Part shown: in pieces, positions 36,200 to 46,758 of the stretch | Position numbering within the stretch: the first letter of the stretch is position 1 | Layout: each line of letters starts with the position of its first letter | Assembly: GCA_037043455.1 (NCBI GenBank) | Contig: JAWPHD010006801.1 | Span: 1-64,000 of the forward strand | DNA length: 64,000 bases | Source: Cyrtodaria siliqua | Lineage: Eukaryota > Mollusca > Bivalvia > Adapedonta > Hiatellidae | Direction: 5' to 3' | The notes under the pieces: model-generated | What the model was told of the DNA's origin: nothing | Databases searched by the model: none | Seen by the model: the letters and a program-made list of their open reading frames with translations, nothing else | Program-made: the position numbers and the translations under genes

Positions 36200-37710
36200 A
36201 AGAAAGAAAATAATCAATTAGACATTCATTTCAGGAATCTTCTGAAATAAATCTTGGGCTTTGATTTAGATTAGTATAAACGGAGAACAAAAATTCCTAA
36301 TGGCTCAAGTTTCCAGCATTTCCATGAAGAATTTGGACAATACATGTACATTATATATTACTGGAATTTTTTTTTTTTAAACTAAATACGAATTTAAAAC
36401 GCAGTTTATCAATAGAAAATTAGTTGAGAAATACATATTTTAAAACCGAAACACTTTTTTCATAAGGCTTCTCACGTGCAAACCAGGCAAACAATTTTAA
36501 TAACAAAAAAGTTTTTCAGTTAAACGTAACATTCTGCAATGAAAACAAAGGTAGAGTGTTTTAATTCAGATTTATCCAATAAATTACAACCATATTGTTT
36601 ATGTCACATTATTAATTTTGTGCTTTCCACGGGTTTGAGTCATGTGCATACATTATATATGTATGCTTATCTTCTAGATTATTTAAATCTACCAATTATT
36701 ACCTACCATGTTTGTATGAAATGAAAGATGGATATTTTTAAATTACCTCGATAATACTTACCCGCATACGAAGTATGCCATGTGTATGTTAATCTGAGTT
36801 TTGATGCCATGAAAGTCTGTATTGTTTTCTGCAAACTTATTCTAACTGATATACATGTGTTTATTTGTGTATCATAGATCATCATACTCATTTTCACAAG
36901 AGTATTACTAACGTCCTAACTGTTGTCTCCTGTTTATTTCTATTTTGAATGTTAATTAAAGTGCAATTTTACATTTAACCGATGATATCGAGTATAGACT
37001 TTCATAATCGATCATCGTAATCGGATGCTTAACTAACCGATGATGGGTTTAAAATAATAGATTAATCGGTACATCACTAGCGTTAACTTTAAATATTTCG
37101 AAAATGTCTTTTGTGATGATGTTTGTGGTGGTAATGCTAATAACATATGATGCTGAAATAATTTTAGTTGACATATTTTAGAATTAGGAACATCGAAAGC
37201 TGCACTAAATCAAAGTACTAAAGTACTTAATAAAATCCTAGCGTGTTTTGAGAAATTCTATCTAATACATTGTACGACGTCAACCAATCTTTCCCAGGTC
37301 ATGCGCATATACTTATTGGAGATAATTACTACAAACTAGACGTTGGTATGGGTGTATTAGAATTGTTGTTTCGTACAGAATAAAGATTAAAAAAATACGA
37401 AAACTAAAACCATAAAACCTTGGGCTTTTCTTTTTGTCTGTTAGCAATGTTAACACTGTTAATATGCATAACTTGTTTCACTTTGTATGTTGCGATATCG
37501 CTAATAATCTAACAAGGGCATCCGATTACCTACGTTCATACACCTCCGCAACAACTCGATTGATTCCGAACTTAGCTGAAATCAGAAACCTTTATTTCAA
37601 TTAATATCCCAGAACACGTGCATGTGAATCTCAATCCCTTTTTACGTAAAAAAGAAGATGAGTGCAATATCTTCAATTATATACAGTTTAATATTTTAAG
37701 GAGGGTGGCT
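36200..37710. repeat. Paralogous block, copy 2 (partner 32200-32960)
   Basis: Diverged copy of the block before the 162-bp array, in the same orientation, with an insertion of about 1 kb near 36450-37480. It may mark the ends of an old element whose interior is the array, or an ancient local duplication. Confidence 0.55.
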
Positions 37711-38579
37711 TGGAAAGGACGTAGTGTTGAGATTTGTATTCGTTGGTATCATTTAGATACGAAATTCAAAATTATCTAAACAAGGTAGGTCATCACACTT
37801 TTTCTATCATTTGACGTCTTTGAAGATGACACATATTTCTAACTCGAAAGATTTAACTGAAAAAAGAAGATAAATACTGATATTCACTGAATATTTTCAA
37901 AAAAAAATTCATAACATTACATTTATTGAAATCAAAGATTAATTTTCGATTACATATACATGTATACATATCTTTCAAAACATACACAAACAAGTGTAAT
38001 CCTCATTCGTCGTGTTAATTTAAAAAGAAAACTATATACCGTACCCCACCCATTTTTTCACCAAAACAAAATGTATTCAAGATAAAAAAAAAAAGGTTAT
38101 AATGCTCAAATATTTTAAAAACGTGTATTTGACAAGGTCCTATGACATTTCTTTCGAAACAAGTAAAACTATTCAAATGATTTTGTATTACAATTTCTAT
38201 AAATTACACACATATCGGATTGTCATTGTTAAATACTGTATATACAATTTTTACATAGAGACCGAATATAAAATAAGCTCAGTAACTACTTTTATCTAGC
38301 TATTCCACAATTGAAAATCAAATATCTTATCTTTAAAATAAAAGTATTAATTCAACGCAGAGCTACCCATACCTTTTATTATTTTGACAATAAAAATGAT
38401 GATAAATGACGCAAACAAATACGAAAAAAACAATTGCTTAACATTTGATAGATCGATGCTATCATCTTCAATCCACATCTATTAGAATGTAAAAAAATGA
38501 AACAAATATGTTGTCAAATAAAGCTATGATTTAAAAAATAAAATTCTTAGACTTGAAATTGTCAAACCTTGCCAAAAAA
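37711..38579. other. Intronic AT-rich sequence, no feature seen
   Basis: No repeat family, RNA gene or credible exon recognised. Includes an A-rich tract near 38085-38096. Confidence 0.45.
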
Positions 38580-39125
38580 GAGTGATAATGGACCTTTGGA
38601 AACGGCCGAGCACGACACATACGAAATATTGCAGTCTCGGTTTGATTGAGACTGTTCATGAGCGGTAGTGAAATATGCTAGCTACCTCTCACGCCCTCTA
38701 GCCCCGGGATGAGCAGAACTCAATATTCATAAAATCAATAGTACAAAATGTTAACCATCCCGAAGATGGCATGCATAGGAGTAGGACATAGGACATGGAG
38801 TATCTTTCTTCCCCATGTCGTACGGCGTATGGTCCCAGTATCTAATAAAATTAAATGCCCCGAAGAGCGAAATAAACATAATGGAATTTAGTTGGGAGCA
38901 GCGGTTATGAAGCCTGCGTATCACAAGTAACAGCCAAAAGACTAAATTAAAAAGCAGACAACATAATATCCTATGAGTAGTTTAACAATACCCAGAGCCT
39001 TGTATCGGCCGGAGTAGTGGAACCATCGAATCAAAAATTAAGTAAAAAGCAAAAGAAATTGAAAATGTACCACCGATAACTAAATATAAGTATCGGGCTC
39101 AGCGATCTCCAAAGATCGAATGAAT
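38580..39125 (-). repeat. Single inverted copy of the roughly 646-bp repeat, circularly permuted
   Basis: Read on the minus strand it shows, in order, GATCTTTGGAGATCGCTGAG, GATACGCAGGCTTCAT, CCATCTTCGGGATGG, GGGGCTAGAGGGCGTGA and AACAGTCTCAATCAAACCGA. The same blocks occur in the tandem pair at 55592-56835, but here the unit starts at a different point, as expected of a monomer cut out of a tandem array. Confidence 0.65.
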
Positions 39126-39368
39126 AACCAACATCCTTAAGTTTATACTCGACCTGGAGAAATTCCCGTTTAGGATGTGCCTTTTTCATATTATCACTTT
39201 TCCGTCCCTCGGAAATCTCGGCAAAATTTTGCAAGAAATGTAATATAATTATAATATTAATTATTTCATTGATCTATTATTAATATCTTCACTAATTATT
39301 AGAATTGATGTTATAGAAAGTCTGAGAACATACTTTAAACGTGACGATACTTTCATCTTTTTACTTAC

Positions 39369-39578
39369 AATCGTCTCGGTTGTAGATAATGATCCCAGAC
39401 ACTTTGTAGTTTCCATCAAGATGTACAGCCCACCACGCGCTGGCTCCAGATTCAGATGTGTGAGTACAACTTCCCTGACTCCAAGCTGTGTTATTTTTTC
39501 CATCAACAGCTCGATTTGAAACACCACCAGACCCTGTTGACGATTGAGTCGTGTGTTTGTTTAATGCAATATTTGGCT
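39369..39578 (-). CDS. Exon 2: N-terminal half of an F-type lectin (fucolectin) domain
   Basis: This 210-bp phase 1-1 exon lies between an acceptor (ttcacAG at 39580-39579) and a perfect GTAAGT donor at 39368. It encodes about 70 residues beginning NIALNKHTTQSS, followed by NRAVDG, the Cys-Thr-His-Thr segment, Ala-Trp-Trp-Ala-Val and the strand IIIYNRDD. These are the landmarks of the F-type lectin / tachylectin-4 / pentraxin-1 (fucolectin) family: ALN-K start, AVDG turn, CTHT, WW and the NRxD sugar-binding loop. The His of CTHT and the Arg and Asp of NRDD correspond to fucose-contacting positions in eel agglutinin. The consecutive cysteines that usually follow RxD are not kept at the splice junction, so affinity could differ. 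It is one half of a domain of about 140 residues; the rest is exon 3. Confidence 0.85.
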
Positions 39579-41122
39579 CTGTGAATATAAACACTATATT
39601 TATATTTAGGACTGGCAGATATAGACACCGAAATGTTCAAATACTGCACATTATTGACACCTCTATAATTCTAACCAATCTCTTCCTGTCTTTTTATGTG
39701 ACAATCCTCTATTTTCACTATTGTACTCAAAACGGTTGTTTAAATATAAAAACGGTATATTAATCTCATATTGTTCTCCATCTGGAATCTAGAGTCTCAA
39801 AATCTATATTAAGTAGATGTGGATTAAAAAAACCTACAGCAACATATCCTGTATTTTTGAACTATGAAAAGATAACTCTAACAGTTAAAGTCAATGAGTC
39901 ATCACGATTTATCTTCCTTACCGGTATTCATCGGCACGTTGAACATTGTTGACGGAAAAAGAAATTGAAGATTTTATCTCCAAAAATAAGCATTCAAACA
40001 CTAAAAAAGTTGGATTTAAAAAGTAATGTCGCTAGAAACTACAAATTCAACGCTTGGTTGGAATTATAGAGGTGAAATAAAGAGGTCATTTAAAAGGGTT
40101 GAGTACACTACTTAATTCAACTGGACTCGCCACGTCCAAGTAAGTATGGATTATTTCTGCTGGGTACTCGTCCAATAGAATTTAGTATTAAACTAAACAC
40201 TGTAAAATAAGCTCATATTAGTGTACAATATGTCTGTAATGCTAATGCAAATTGATATTGAGTAAATAAAAAAGAAATATATTACAAACTTAAGGCTATA
40301 GCGTTTATTGAATGTAGGTTAGAAAAGCCTAATACATCGTGATGACTGTACGACTGTACGAGTACTGTGTATAACGATTTACTTATTTAACTCTAAACCT
40401 CCTACTTTCTCCGATTATAGAGACGCTCTCTTCAGCAGATTATACATATCGCCAATTAGCATTTAACAAGTCAATACGCGTACTCATATTACATATATAT
40501 TTCCGTATAAACTATTGTCTCTCATATTACTAGCATAATTCTATAGAGTTAATACAAGTTGTTTAACATTTCTGATACATACTTTTAGGATTATTATTAT
40601 AGTAACGTGTTCTGGAAGCCTCGAGACTCAGTGTGATCCTGATCTGGCATTTACCTACGAGAGGTGATACAAGCTTCCAGAACACGTTACTCTAGTAATG
40701 ATCATTTTATTATATACCTCTTACATATCATTAACATAAAAATAGTTGCATGGCTATTGCATACACATTCAATAAAGCATATTATTTCTCGATAAAGTGC
40801 AGTGGGAAAATGTATGTAGTTTAAAAATGCTGGTGTTCATTGGTCTGACCTACTTGTTTTGTTTGTATGCCGTAACGTCGTCTTGACGTTCTCGCGCATA
40901 ATGGCGTAAAACTTGCTTGAATCATTGGAAAAACCGCTGTTCTATTTTAAGTAAGATAGTGATACTAATTCTATTTTAGTAGTATAGTGATAACCTGTAG
41001 TGTGATGCAGGTAGATGTATTCCATTGTAAGAAAATGAAGGTACTATGTATATATTATTGATAGGTAGGTATATAATAAATATAAATACATAAACAGCTG
41101 TTAGTAGTCGGCATGAAATTAC
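39579..41122. other. Intron 1 of the lectin gene
   Basis: 1.5-kb AT-rich intron between signal-peptide and lectin exons. The only structure seen is the hairpin at 40601-40691. Confidence 0.5.
40601..40691. repeat. 91-bp foldback with 19-bp perfect arms
   Basis: The arms (40601-40619 and 40673-40691) are AGTAACGTGTTCTGGAAGC and its exact inverse, around a 53-bp centre. Probably a very short inverted-repeat element. Confidence 0.75.
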
Positions 41123-41210
41123 CTGTAAAGTGCCAATCCAGAGCAACAGCCATACTGCCTGTGACAAACATACACACCACAGGTACCGTTATCGTCCGTA
41201 TGCTCACCAT
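41123..41210 (-). CDS. Exon 1: signal peptide of the F-type lectin/CCP gene
   Basis: The ATG at 41210-41208 opens a 29-codon frame with a short basic n-region (Arg5), a hydrophobic core (VPVVCMFVTGSMAVA) and small residues before a likely cleavage near Ala21-Ala23. This is a standard secretory signal peptide. Two in-frame TAA codons lie 26 codons upstream (about 41286-41291), so this ATG is a credible start. The exon ends ACA-G before a GTAATT donor at 41122, giving phase 1, which matches the phase-1 acceptor of the lectin exon at 39578. The mature chain would begin a few residues before Pro-Asn-Ile-Ala. No TATA box or initiator could be assigned upstream with confidence. A short hydrophobic frame could arise by chance, but the matching phase, strand, spacing (1.5-kb intron) and clean junction make it likely. 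Confidence 0.68.
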
Positions 41211-42084
41211 AGTGTAGGGTATCAGCGATTTTAGTCCATCTGATATATATTGCGTGTAATCTTTAGCATTTACTCCCTTGTTGAATTATTATAAAACATG
41301 AAATAGAAAAAAAAAAGAAGCTAAGTCACGATCACCCGTCAGTTCATCCAAACAAAATGTGCTGATTTATACAGTGACCAAAATAAATGTACAATGTACA
41401 AAATGGAAAGAACGTTACAGCCGGTATTATTTGCATTGATTGTAACACTAATACAGGAATTGCATCGAGCACACTCTGTCAGTGTCTTTTTTATTTTAAA
41501 GTTTACAAAAACACTTTTATAAAATGTCCAATGGCTAGATCATAACACATTAACGTTCACCAGTTGAAAAACAAATCCTATCATATTACAGAAGTAAAGT
41601 AATAACTAACTGGATAGTAATGACAATACGCAATTGCGCACTGCTTCTTTTTTTACATTTGCAGTTTCGCGTTTGTTTTTCTGCATATTTAAAATAAACT
41701 TAAATATTGAAAATGTAATTAATACGTACGAGTATTCGAATAGTTCAAAGCAAATTGTTTTAATTTATTAATAAGTGTTGATTATGCTGCACAACTATTA
41801 ATTTAAACCTTAAATAAATTGTAAAGTTGCCATCCACTACCGGCTTTTAAAACCGCATTAACGTCGAATTATTGCGTATCAATTCTTATATTTACATTAG
41901 TTTATTGTCGTTTTGGTATCAGCGTTAACGCACATTGGGAGATTGATAATGATAAAAGAGTGCAAGAGAAACCACTACCGTTGGTGTATTTGCAACAGGC
42001 AGTACAATATGCATGTTCTATGAAGACAAAGTGCAGATCGTGCAGTACTTGCGTCTTCTTGTAAAATGAAGTACAAAAGCATAT
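41211..42084. other. Region upstream of the lectin gene start
   Basis: Would contain the 5' UTR and promoter of the minus-strand lectin gene. AT-rich. No clear TATA box, CpG cluster or other gene can be assigned by eye. Confidence 0.35.
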
Positions 42085-42450
42085 TTGTGTTTTACTTATA
42101 TTGCCTATTGATGCTGCCTTGTTGGTTAGAGATTAGATCATGGCGGGGATTTATTTATTTACACTGTCCTGTTTTAATGGGATGACAGTAGGGTAAGTGT
42201 GAGGTTTGGTGCACCCTAGAACCGGTTTAAACCCCCAGAGGCCTACTTTGCCACTGACCGTTCCAAGGCGGTAGCCCTATTGTAAACCCTTTTGTGTTTG
42301 TGATGTCGTTTATTTTTATTATTACTTTTGCCTTCTTGTTTGTCTGTTTCCATGTTTGTTTCTGTGTTTTGTGGTTGACTGTCCTCCTTGAATGCTACTT
42401 TCCCTGTCCGATCTTTTTATATTTCTTTATTTGAAATTAAACGTTACTGT
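42085..42450 (+). mobile_element. PLE 3' UTR-type tail
   Basis: Contains TTACTTATATTGCCTATTG, ATGGGATGACAGTAGGGTAA, GTGAGGTTTGGTGCACCC, CCACTGACCGTTCCAAGGCG and TTGTGGTTGACTGTC. The same ordered blocks follow the coding end of PLE copies at 44.2, 48.9 and 55.2 kb, so this is a PLE 3' tail without its coding part. It lies just upstream of the coding copy at 42.9 kb, in the same orientation. Confidence 0.65.
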
Positions 42451-42859
42451 GTTTGTTTTGTTTTTCGACAGAAAGTATCATGTGAATGTTAATATCCGTG
42501 CATATAATTATCATGTAACGAGCACTTACTGGTCGTGTATATGCATCGGGTTTTATGTTTTATGGATGGATATAATAGAGGTCCACGACACGGACTGTTG
42601 CCATCATGTATATAATTGTGTGTACCATAGCTCTAATGGTTTTCGTCTCTTCTTGCTTATATATTATTTTCATATACCTGAAGGTCTGAGCCTAAACTGT
42701 GCTGTAACTGCCGGTATATTTCAGCCGTGCTATAAATGACATTTATGGCAGTGATATCATGGTCTACCCAATTTTACACGCGAGTAGTTGGATAAATGGC
42801 TATGTACAAAACATTTATAGCATATTGTTTGGCCCTCGAGAAGCTGTATAAATCGCATA

Positions 42860-44204
42860 TGCTCTAAAAATCATTACATTAAGTAATTATGTGTTGGTTG
42901 AGAGCAACGTAATTTAAAATCGGGAATTCAGGAATTTCATAATAAATTTGTTTTAGTTCCTGCAGACAAAGCAGCTAATAATGTAATTATTGTTTGACGC
43001 CTACATTACGTCAATGTTTTATCTCTGGAACTCGGCAGCATCAATTCGTATACTCCAATTAATTCTACTGAGGATGATGTTGTTTCCGCACATATCACTC
43101 GGTGCACAACTTTCAAGGCTGGTGTAAACGATCAGGAAAATAAACTGCCTACTATGTACTGGATTCCTAAATTACATACAAATCCGTAAAAGGCTGGCTT
43201 TATTTCGAATTCTAGTGCCTGCACCACAACAAACATCTACAAACTTTTTACTTTTTGTCTTGCTGCCGATAAAGATCACGTTAAACTATATTGTGATAAA
43301 ACTTATGAAAACTCTGGGATTAATTTATTTTGGTCCATATAAAATTAAGGAGACGTTCTTGATAAAAACTTTAAAAAAGGTCAAGTTTCATCAATAAGCA
43401 CTTATGATTTCTCTGCACTATATACAACCTTACCACATCACCTTATTAAAGACAAGCTAATTTCTCTTATTCAAAAAACATTCGCTACAGAAAATGCTAC
43501 ATTTTTGGCAAGTAATAAAACGTTTTTTTACTAACGGCAGTTTAGACAATTATACTATGTGGACTTGCTATGAAGTATGTGAAGCACTCATCTTCCTATT
43601 AGATAATATTTTCGTCAGGTATGGAACCACCGTTTATAGACAAATTGTTGGTATCCCTATGGGTACGAATTGTGCACCACTTGCCGCAGTTTTGTTTTTA
43701 TTTTGCTATGAAAGGGATTTCATGTTGGGTCTTTCACCAGATGCCCAGGCAGATGTTATTGAAGCCTTTAATAACACCTCTAGGTATCTGGATGACATAT
43801 TGAACATTGTCAATCCTTTCCTTCCAACTATGGTTAATAATATTGATCTTAAGGAAATTCAGCTTAACAAAGCTAATATATTTGATAATAACGCTTTCTT
43901 TCTTGATTTAGATCTTCCTTCCAAATATAAAAGTAATTTAAGGACTCTTCTGCTACAAGGACTATCACAACCTGACTTCTATGGTAATGTGATTTATAAA
44001 CTTCGTAAGATTCTTGGTCATGATCACTTTCATACTATCTTTGTTAAACTTGTTAAAAGGTTTATCGAAAGAGGTTATGACCCTATCATTTTGCAACGTA
44101 CTGCATGCTTGGTGGTGGACCCTTTTACAGTTCGCCACTATACTTTCCTCTTTAATTGTACGATGACCGTACAGGCTGTGGACACTATGATGACGCCTAC
44201 CTAA
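42860..44204 (+). pseudogene. Penelope-like element reverse transcriptase, TGA at a Cys position, otherwise inactivated
   Basis: Frame from about 42930: EFHNKFVLVPADKAANNVII-Val-TGA-RLHYVNVL, then KLPTMYWIPKLHTNP, LYCDKTYENSG, SSISTYDFSALYTTLPHHL (motif A region). A frameshift near 43530 leads to the frame 43494-44204: MWTCYEVCEALIFLLDN, YRQIVGIPMGTNCAPL (motif B-like), SRYLDDILNIVNP (catalytic YLDD) and the C-terminal LLLQGLSQPDFYGNVIYK, RTACLVVDPFTV, TMMTPT stop. It lacks a central block after FLDLDLP (about 43920). TAA stops near 43187 and 43339 and the frameshift make it inactive. The TGA at 42995-42997 differs from these because related PLEs, as I recall them, carry Cys there. PLEs reverse-transcribe their RNA at exposed 3' ends. 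Assignment to the bivalve-rich Naiad-type clade is tentative; no GIY-YIG domain was found. Confidence 0.8.
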
Positions 44205-44235
44205 AGCCCATTAGGACGGTGGCGTTTGCTATTTG
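44184..44235 (+). promoter_or_regulatory. SECIS-like hairpin overlapping the PLE stop codon
   Basis: ATGATGA is followed by stem CGCCTACC, a loop beginning TAAA (which includes the stop codon), and the 3' arm GGTGGCG. This is the ATGA / AA-loop layout of eukaryotic selenocysteine insertion elements. The 3' GA of the quartet has become GC here (TTTGCT), while it is TTTGAAG at 57837 and TTTTGATG near 55232 in the other copies. Degraded in this copy. Confidence 0.4.
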
Positions 44236-44397
44236 TCAATGATCTTTCTTGTCGTTCCCTTAATGGTTTATTCTCGTGTTGCTCTGGCTTCTGCCAAGTC
44301 ATTGAGTACCTTCATTGTGGCTTTCTAGGCTATTGTGTGTTTGGTTAAATTTACACGAGCTTATTTGTGTTTACTTATATTGCCTATTGCTGCTGTT
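44205..44397 (+). mobile_element. PLE 3' tail, truncated
   Basis: Continues from the PLE stop codon with blocks also found at 48850-48990 (CTCTGGCTTCTGCCAAGT, CATTGTGGCTTTCTAGGC). It stops at about 44397, where the other tails continue into the GGGATGACA block. Confidence 0.65.
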
Positions 44398-45780
44398 TAA
44401 TTTTAGGCAGACTGTTTTGATTGACAACCATAGTTTATATACTATTCTAGTCAATTCTAAATTATTGTTTGCATCATGTGATACATCACCTGACGTATTC
44501 ATTGTTATTCTAAAGCTTCTATGATCTTCTATGAGGCATCATTTGACTGTTAAATTATCTGTCTATTTAATTGATCTGACTGGAAATTTCTAAAAGTACT
44601 ATGATTTTCTATGACAGTTTACATACAGCCTTTCGGTTTGTTTCAGTGTTCATTATTTAGAGATGGGCATCTGGGTCAGTAGTTGGGTAGAGAATTTACC
44701 TATCAAGTGAAAATGTTGGACATTGTGAAATAAAAATATATTGGATGTTGTGAATTAAAAATATATTGTAAGAGGATAAAAATGATTATGCTGATCTATA
44801 ATAATAGTGACATTGCATTATTTCGATATTTGAACTATTGCGAATAAACTATTGAAGTGAATTGGATGAAAGGGACAACATGACAGCTTGTCAATATTAT
44901 TTGGACTTTATTCGTTCATCGGATTTTAAAATACTGGATCCATTTATTTTTTCTGTTAATGATTTTTTTATTGTAGTATTTGAAATTTGTTGATTAGATC
45001 TTAAAAAATAGTTGTTACTGGTTTACGTTCCTTTTTTGTTACATTTTATCCACAACACGGACAATACAGTTCCTAACAAGGAAGGTCAATATGAATCACC
45101 TTCAACTACATTTCGCCCTCCGTTAATTGACATTTTAGTTCACATTCACCTTTAACATCCACGGTTTTGGATAAGTATATTGCTCTGACTCCAGAAGGGT
45201 GAAACGTTCAAACATGACAGAAGTATATTCCAATAAAAAATAGGTAAAGCTTGCTAACATTGACTTAAGGCTTGCATGTAGCTATTCTACAGAAATGTTT
45301 TATATTCAGTTTTTATTTAGAGGTATGTTCCTACCAAATAAGTAAATGTGAATGACCTTGAGCTACTTTTCGCACTTATTGTTTAACATGTAAAGGTTTG
45401 TATTGAGGTCATTACGAGCTAAACCCTTACAGCTTTAATTCTTTATAAAATACCTACATGGCAGACATGTTATTACAAATAGTAATTCAATATCAATGAC
45501 CTTGACCTAATTTTGACTGCTAAAGAAGTTGATGGTATCAACATGCTCTGAAACGACGTTGAAATCCACACTTTACGAAATTTAAGTTGACTGACAGCGC
45601 TACAGCGAGGCATCCGTGTACCATGGACACAATTTCAAGTTCAAATTAAATTTACAAAACGTACTAACGTTGGTATTTATATTCAATGCAAGAAATCAAT
45701 ATACTAATTGATTGCTATTCTATGATATTGTAAGTAATCGTTATAGGACTAGAACGAGGTAAATACCGAGTTGTAACAGG
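44398..45780. other. Intergenic sequence, minor repeats
   Basis: AT-rich. Two stretches near 45060-45190 and 45330-45560 carry 'aaggtcaatatgaa / gaccttgacct'-type words of interspersed repeats. No gene recognised. Confidence 0.4.
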
Positions 45781-45853
45781 GCATGGGTCACCAACATGGG
45801 TCATTATGTAAAATCATGGAGACGAAGTTGAGATTATTCTTATATTTCGACCC

Positions 45854-46213
45854 TTGTGTGTGCCGCATGGACTATTATCAGTTGATATCTTCTATAATTT
45901 TTATCGCGTTTGTTCTACAAATCGCATTATCTTTAGAGACACTTTTAAAGAGCCCCTTTCAACCGATATTTTTTACTTTGAAAGAGAGTGTGTAAAACAA
46001 GTTATGCAAGCAGACCTTGTTAATTTGAAGGAAATTAATGCATTACAAAAGGAGTGCGCATGCGGAAAGAAGTGCGATGCCAATATTCAATTAGAACACC
46101 GAAAAGGAGTTCTGTTACCGTACGGAATTATTCAAAGGAAAATGCAGCAAAAATGTTATGAACTGACTATTTATTTTACATCGAATACGAAACAAATCCA
46201 CCGTTCATTGTAA
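45854..46213 (+). CDS. Unrecognised open frame, 119 codons
   Basis: The frame has ordinary protein-like composition: FKEPLSTDIFYFERECVKQV, then NLKEINALQKECACGKKCD and EHRKGVLLPYGIIQRKMQQKC. The cluster Cys-Ala-Cys-Gly-Lys-Lys-Cys could bind a metal or form part of a Cys-rich domain. I do not recognise the family. It may be a real exon or a transposon fragment. The following frame 46274-46567 (QKCPGQLLSQ, NTALSNDDQRYQVALWRQQQ) could be a continuation after an intron-like TTTGAATGCAG at about 46358-46368. No ATG context, signal peptide or homology supports either strongly. Confidence 0.3.
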   Translation: MCVPHGLLSVDIFYNFYRVCSTNRIIFRDTFKEPLSTDIFYFERECVKQVMQADLVNLKEINALQKECACGKKCDANIQLEHRKGVLLPYGIIQRKMQQKCYELTIYFTSNTKQIHRSL

Positions 46214-46758
46214 TAGTGGTATTTGTGTAAGCAAGCTGAATAACATGCCGACGAGGAACCGAAGGGTGAAGCATTGTTGAAAAGAAGGACTTTCCCTATT
46301 GTGCTACCAGGACATTCTAATAGCAAACCTGCTTACTTTTTTGTTTTGTTTGTATGTTTGAATGCAGTCCTACAGAAATGCCCAGGACAGTTACTCAGCC
46401 AGGTCTTGTTATTAAACATTCATGTATTGTTACATATTCAGCAGGGTCCTTTTGTTAAGTACTTGTTAATAAACACAGCACTGAGCAACGATGATCAAAG
46501 ATATCAGGTTGCACTGTGGAGACAACAACAAGTGGGAAGTTTGTGGTTTGTAAAACTGCATGTATAAAGAAAATCGCAATACCGGTTTAATGTATGAAAT
46601 TTAATTAATAAAATGTGTAACATATTAAAGACTATTTTTAATTAATTATGAAAACAAAATTGAGCTATTTCCTATAACATAACATATGTATTCAATGGTT
46701 TCAATGAATCTCACTTGTTTATACTATTTCTATACTGACTTGATATACAGTCAGTTTT

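Larger units (their letters stand above)
245..41210 (-). other. Gene model: secreted F-type lectin / sushi (CCP) protein, four exons, 3' end outside window
   Basis: Four minus-strand exons (41210-41123, 39578-39369, about 6212-6006, 832-245) join into one open frame. It reads signal peptide, F-type lectin domain in two halves, then three CCP domains. Every intron is phase 1, as expected for extracellular-domain genes. The joins give sensible protein: the exon 1/2 junction codon is GAG, leading into Pro-Asn-Ile-Ala-Leu-Asn-Lys, a classic fucolectin start. The exon 3/4 junction codon is GCA, placing Ala-Cys-Gln-Pro-Pro right after the LTLCEVQIF strand that ends F-type lectin domains. Known F-type lectins bind fucose-bearing glycans in innate recognition, and CCP modules are typical adhesion or complement-type modules. 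The product is inferred to be secreted or cell-surface; no membrane anchor is visible because the gene runs off the left edge. Intron 2 is about 33 kb and full of repeats. No transcript evidence is available here. Confidence 0.72.

Noticed and set aside
42392..42739. 115-codon frame upstream of the PLE as its GIY-YIG endonuclease
   Set aside because: No GIY or YIG motif and no conserved catalytic residues; it begins inside the PLE 3' tail.
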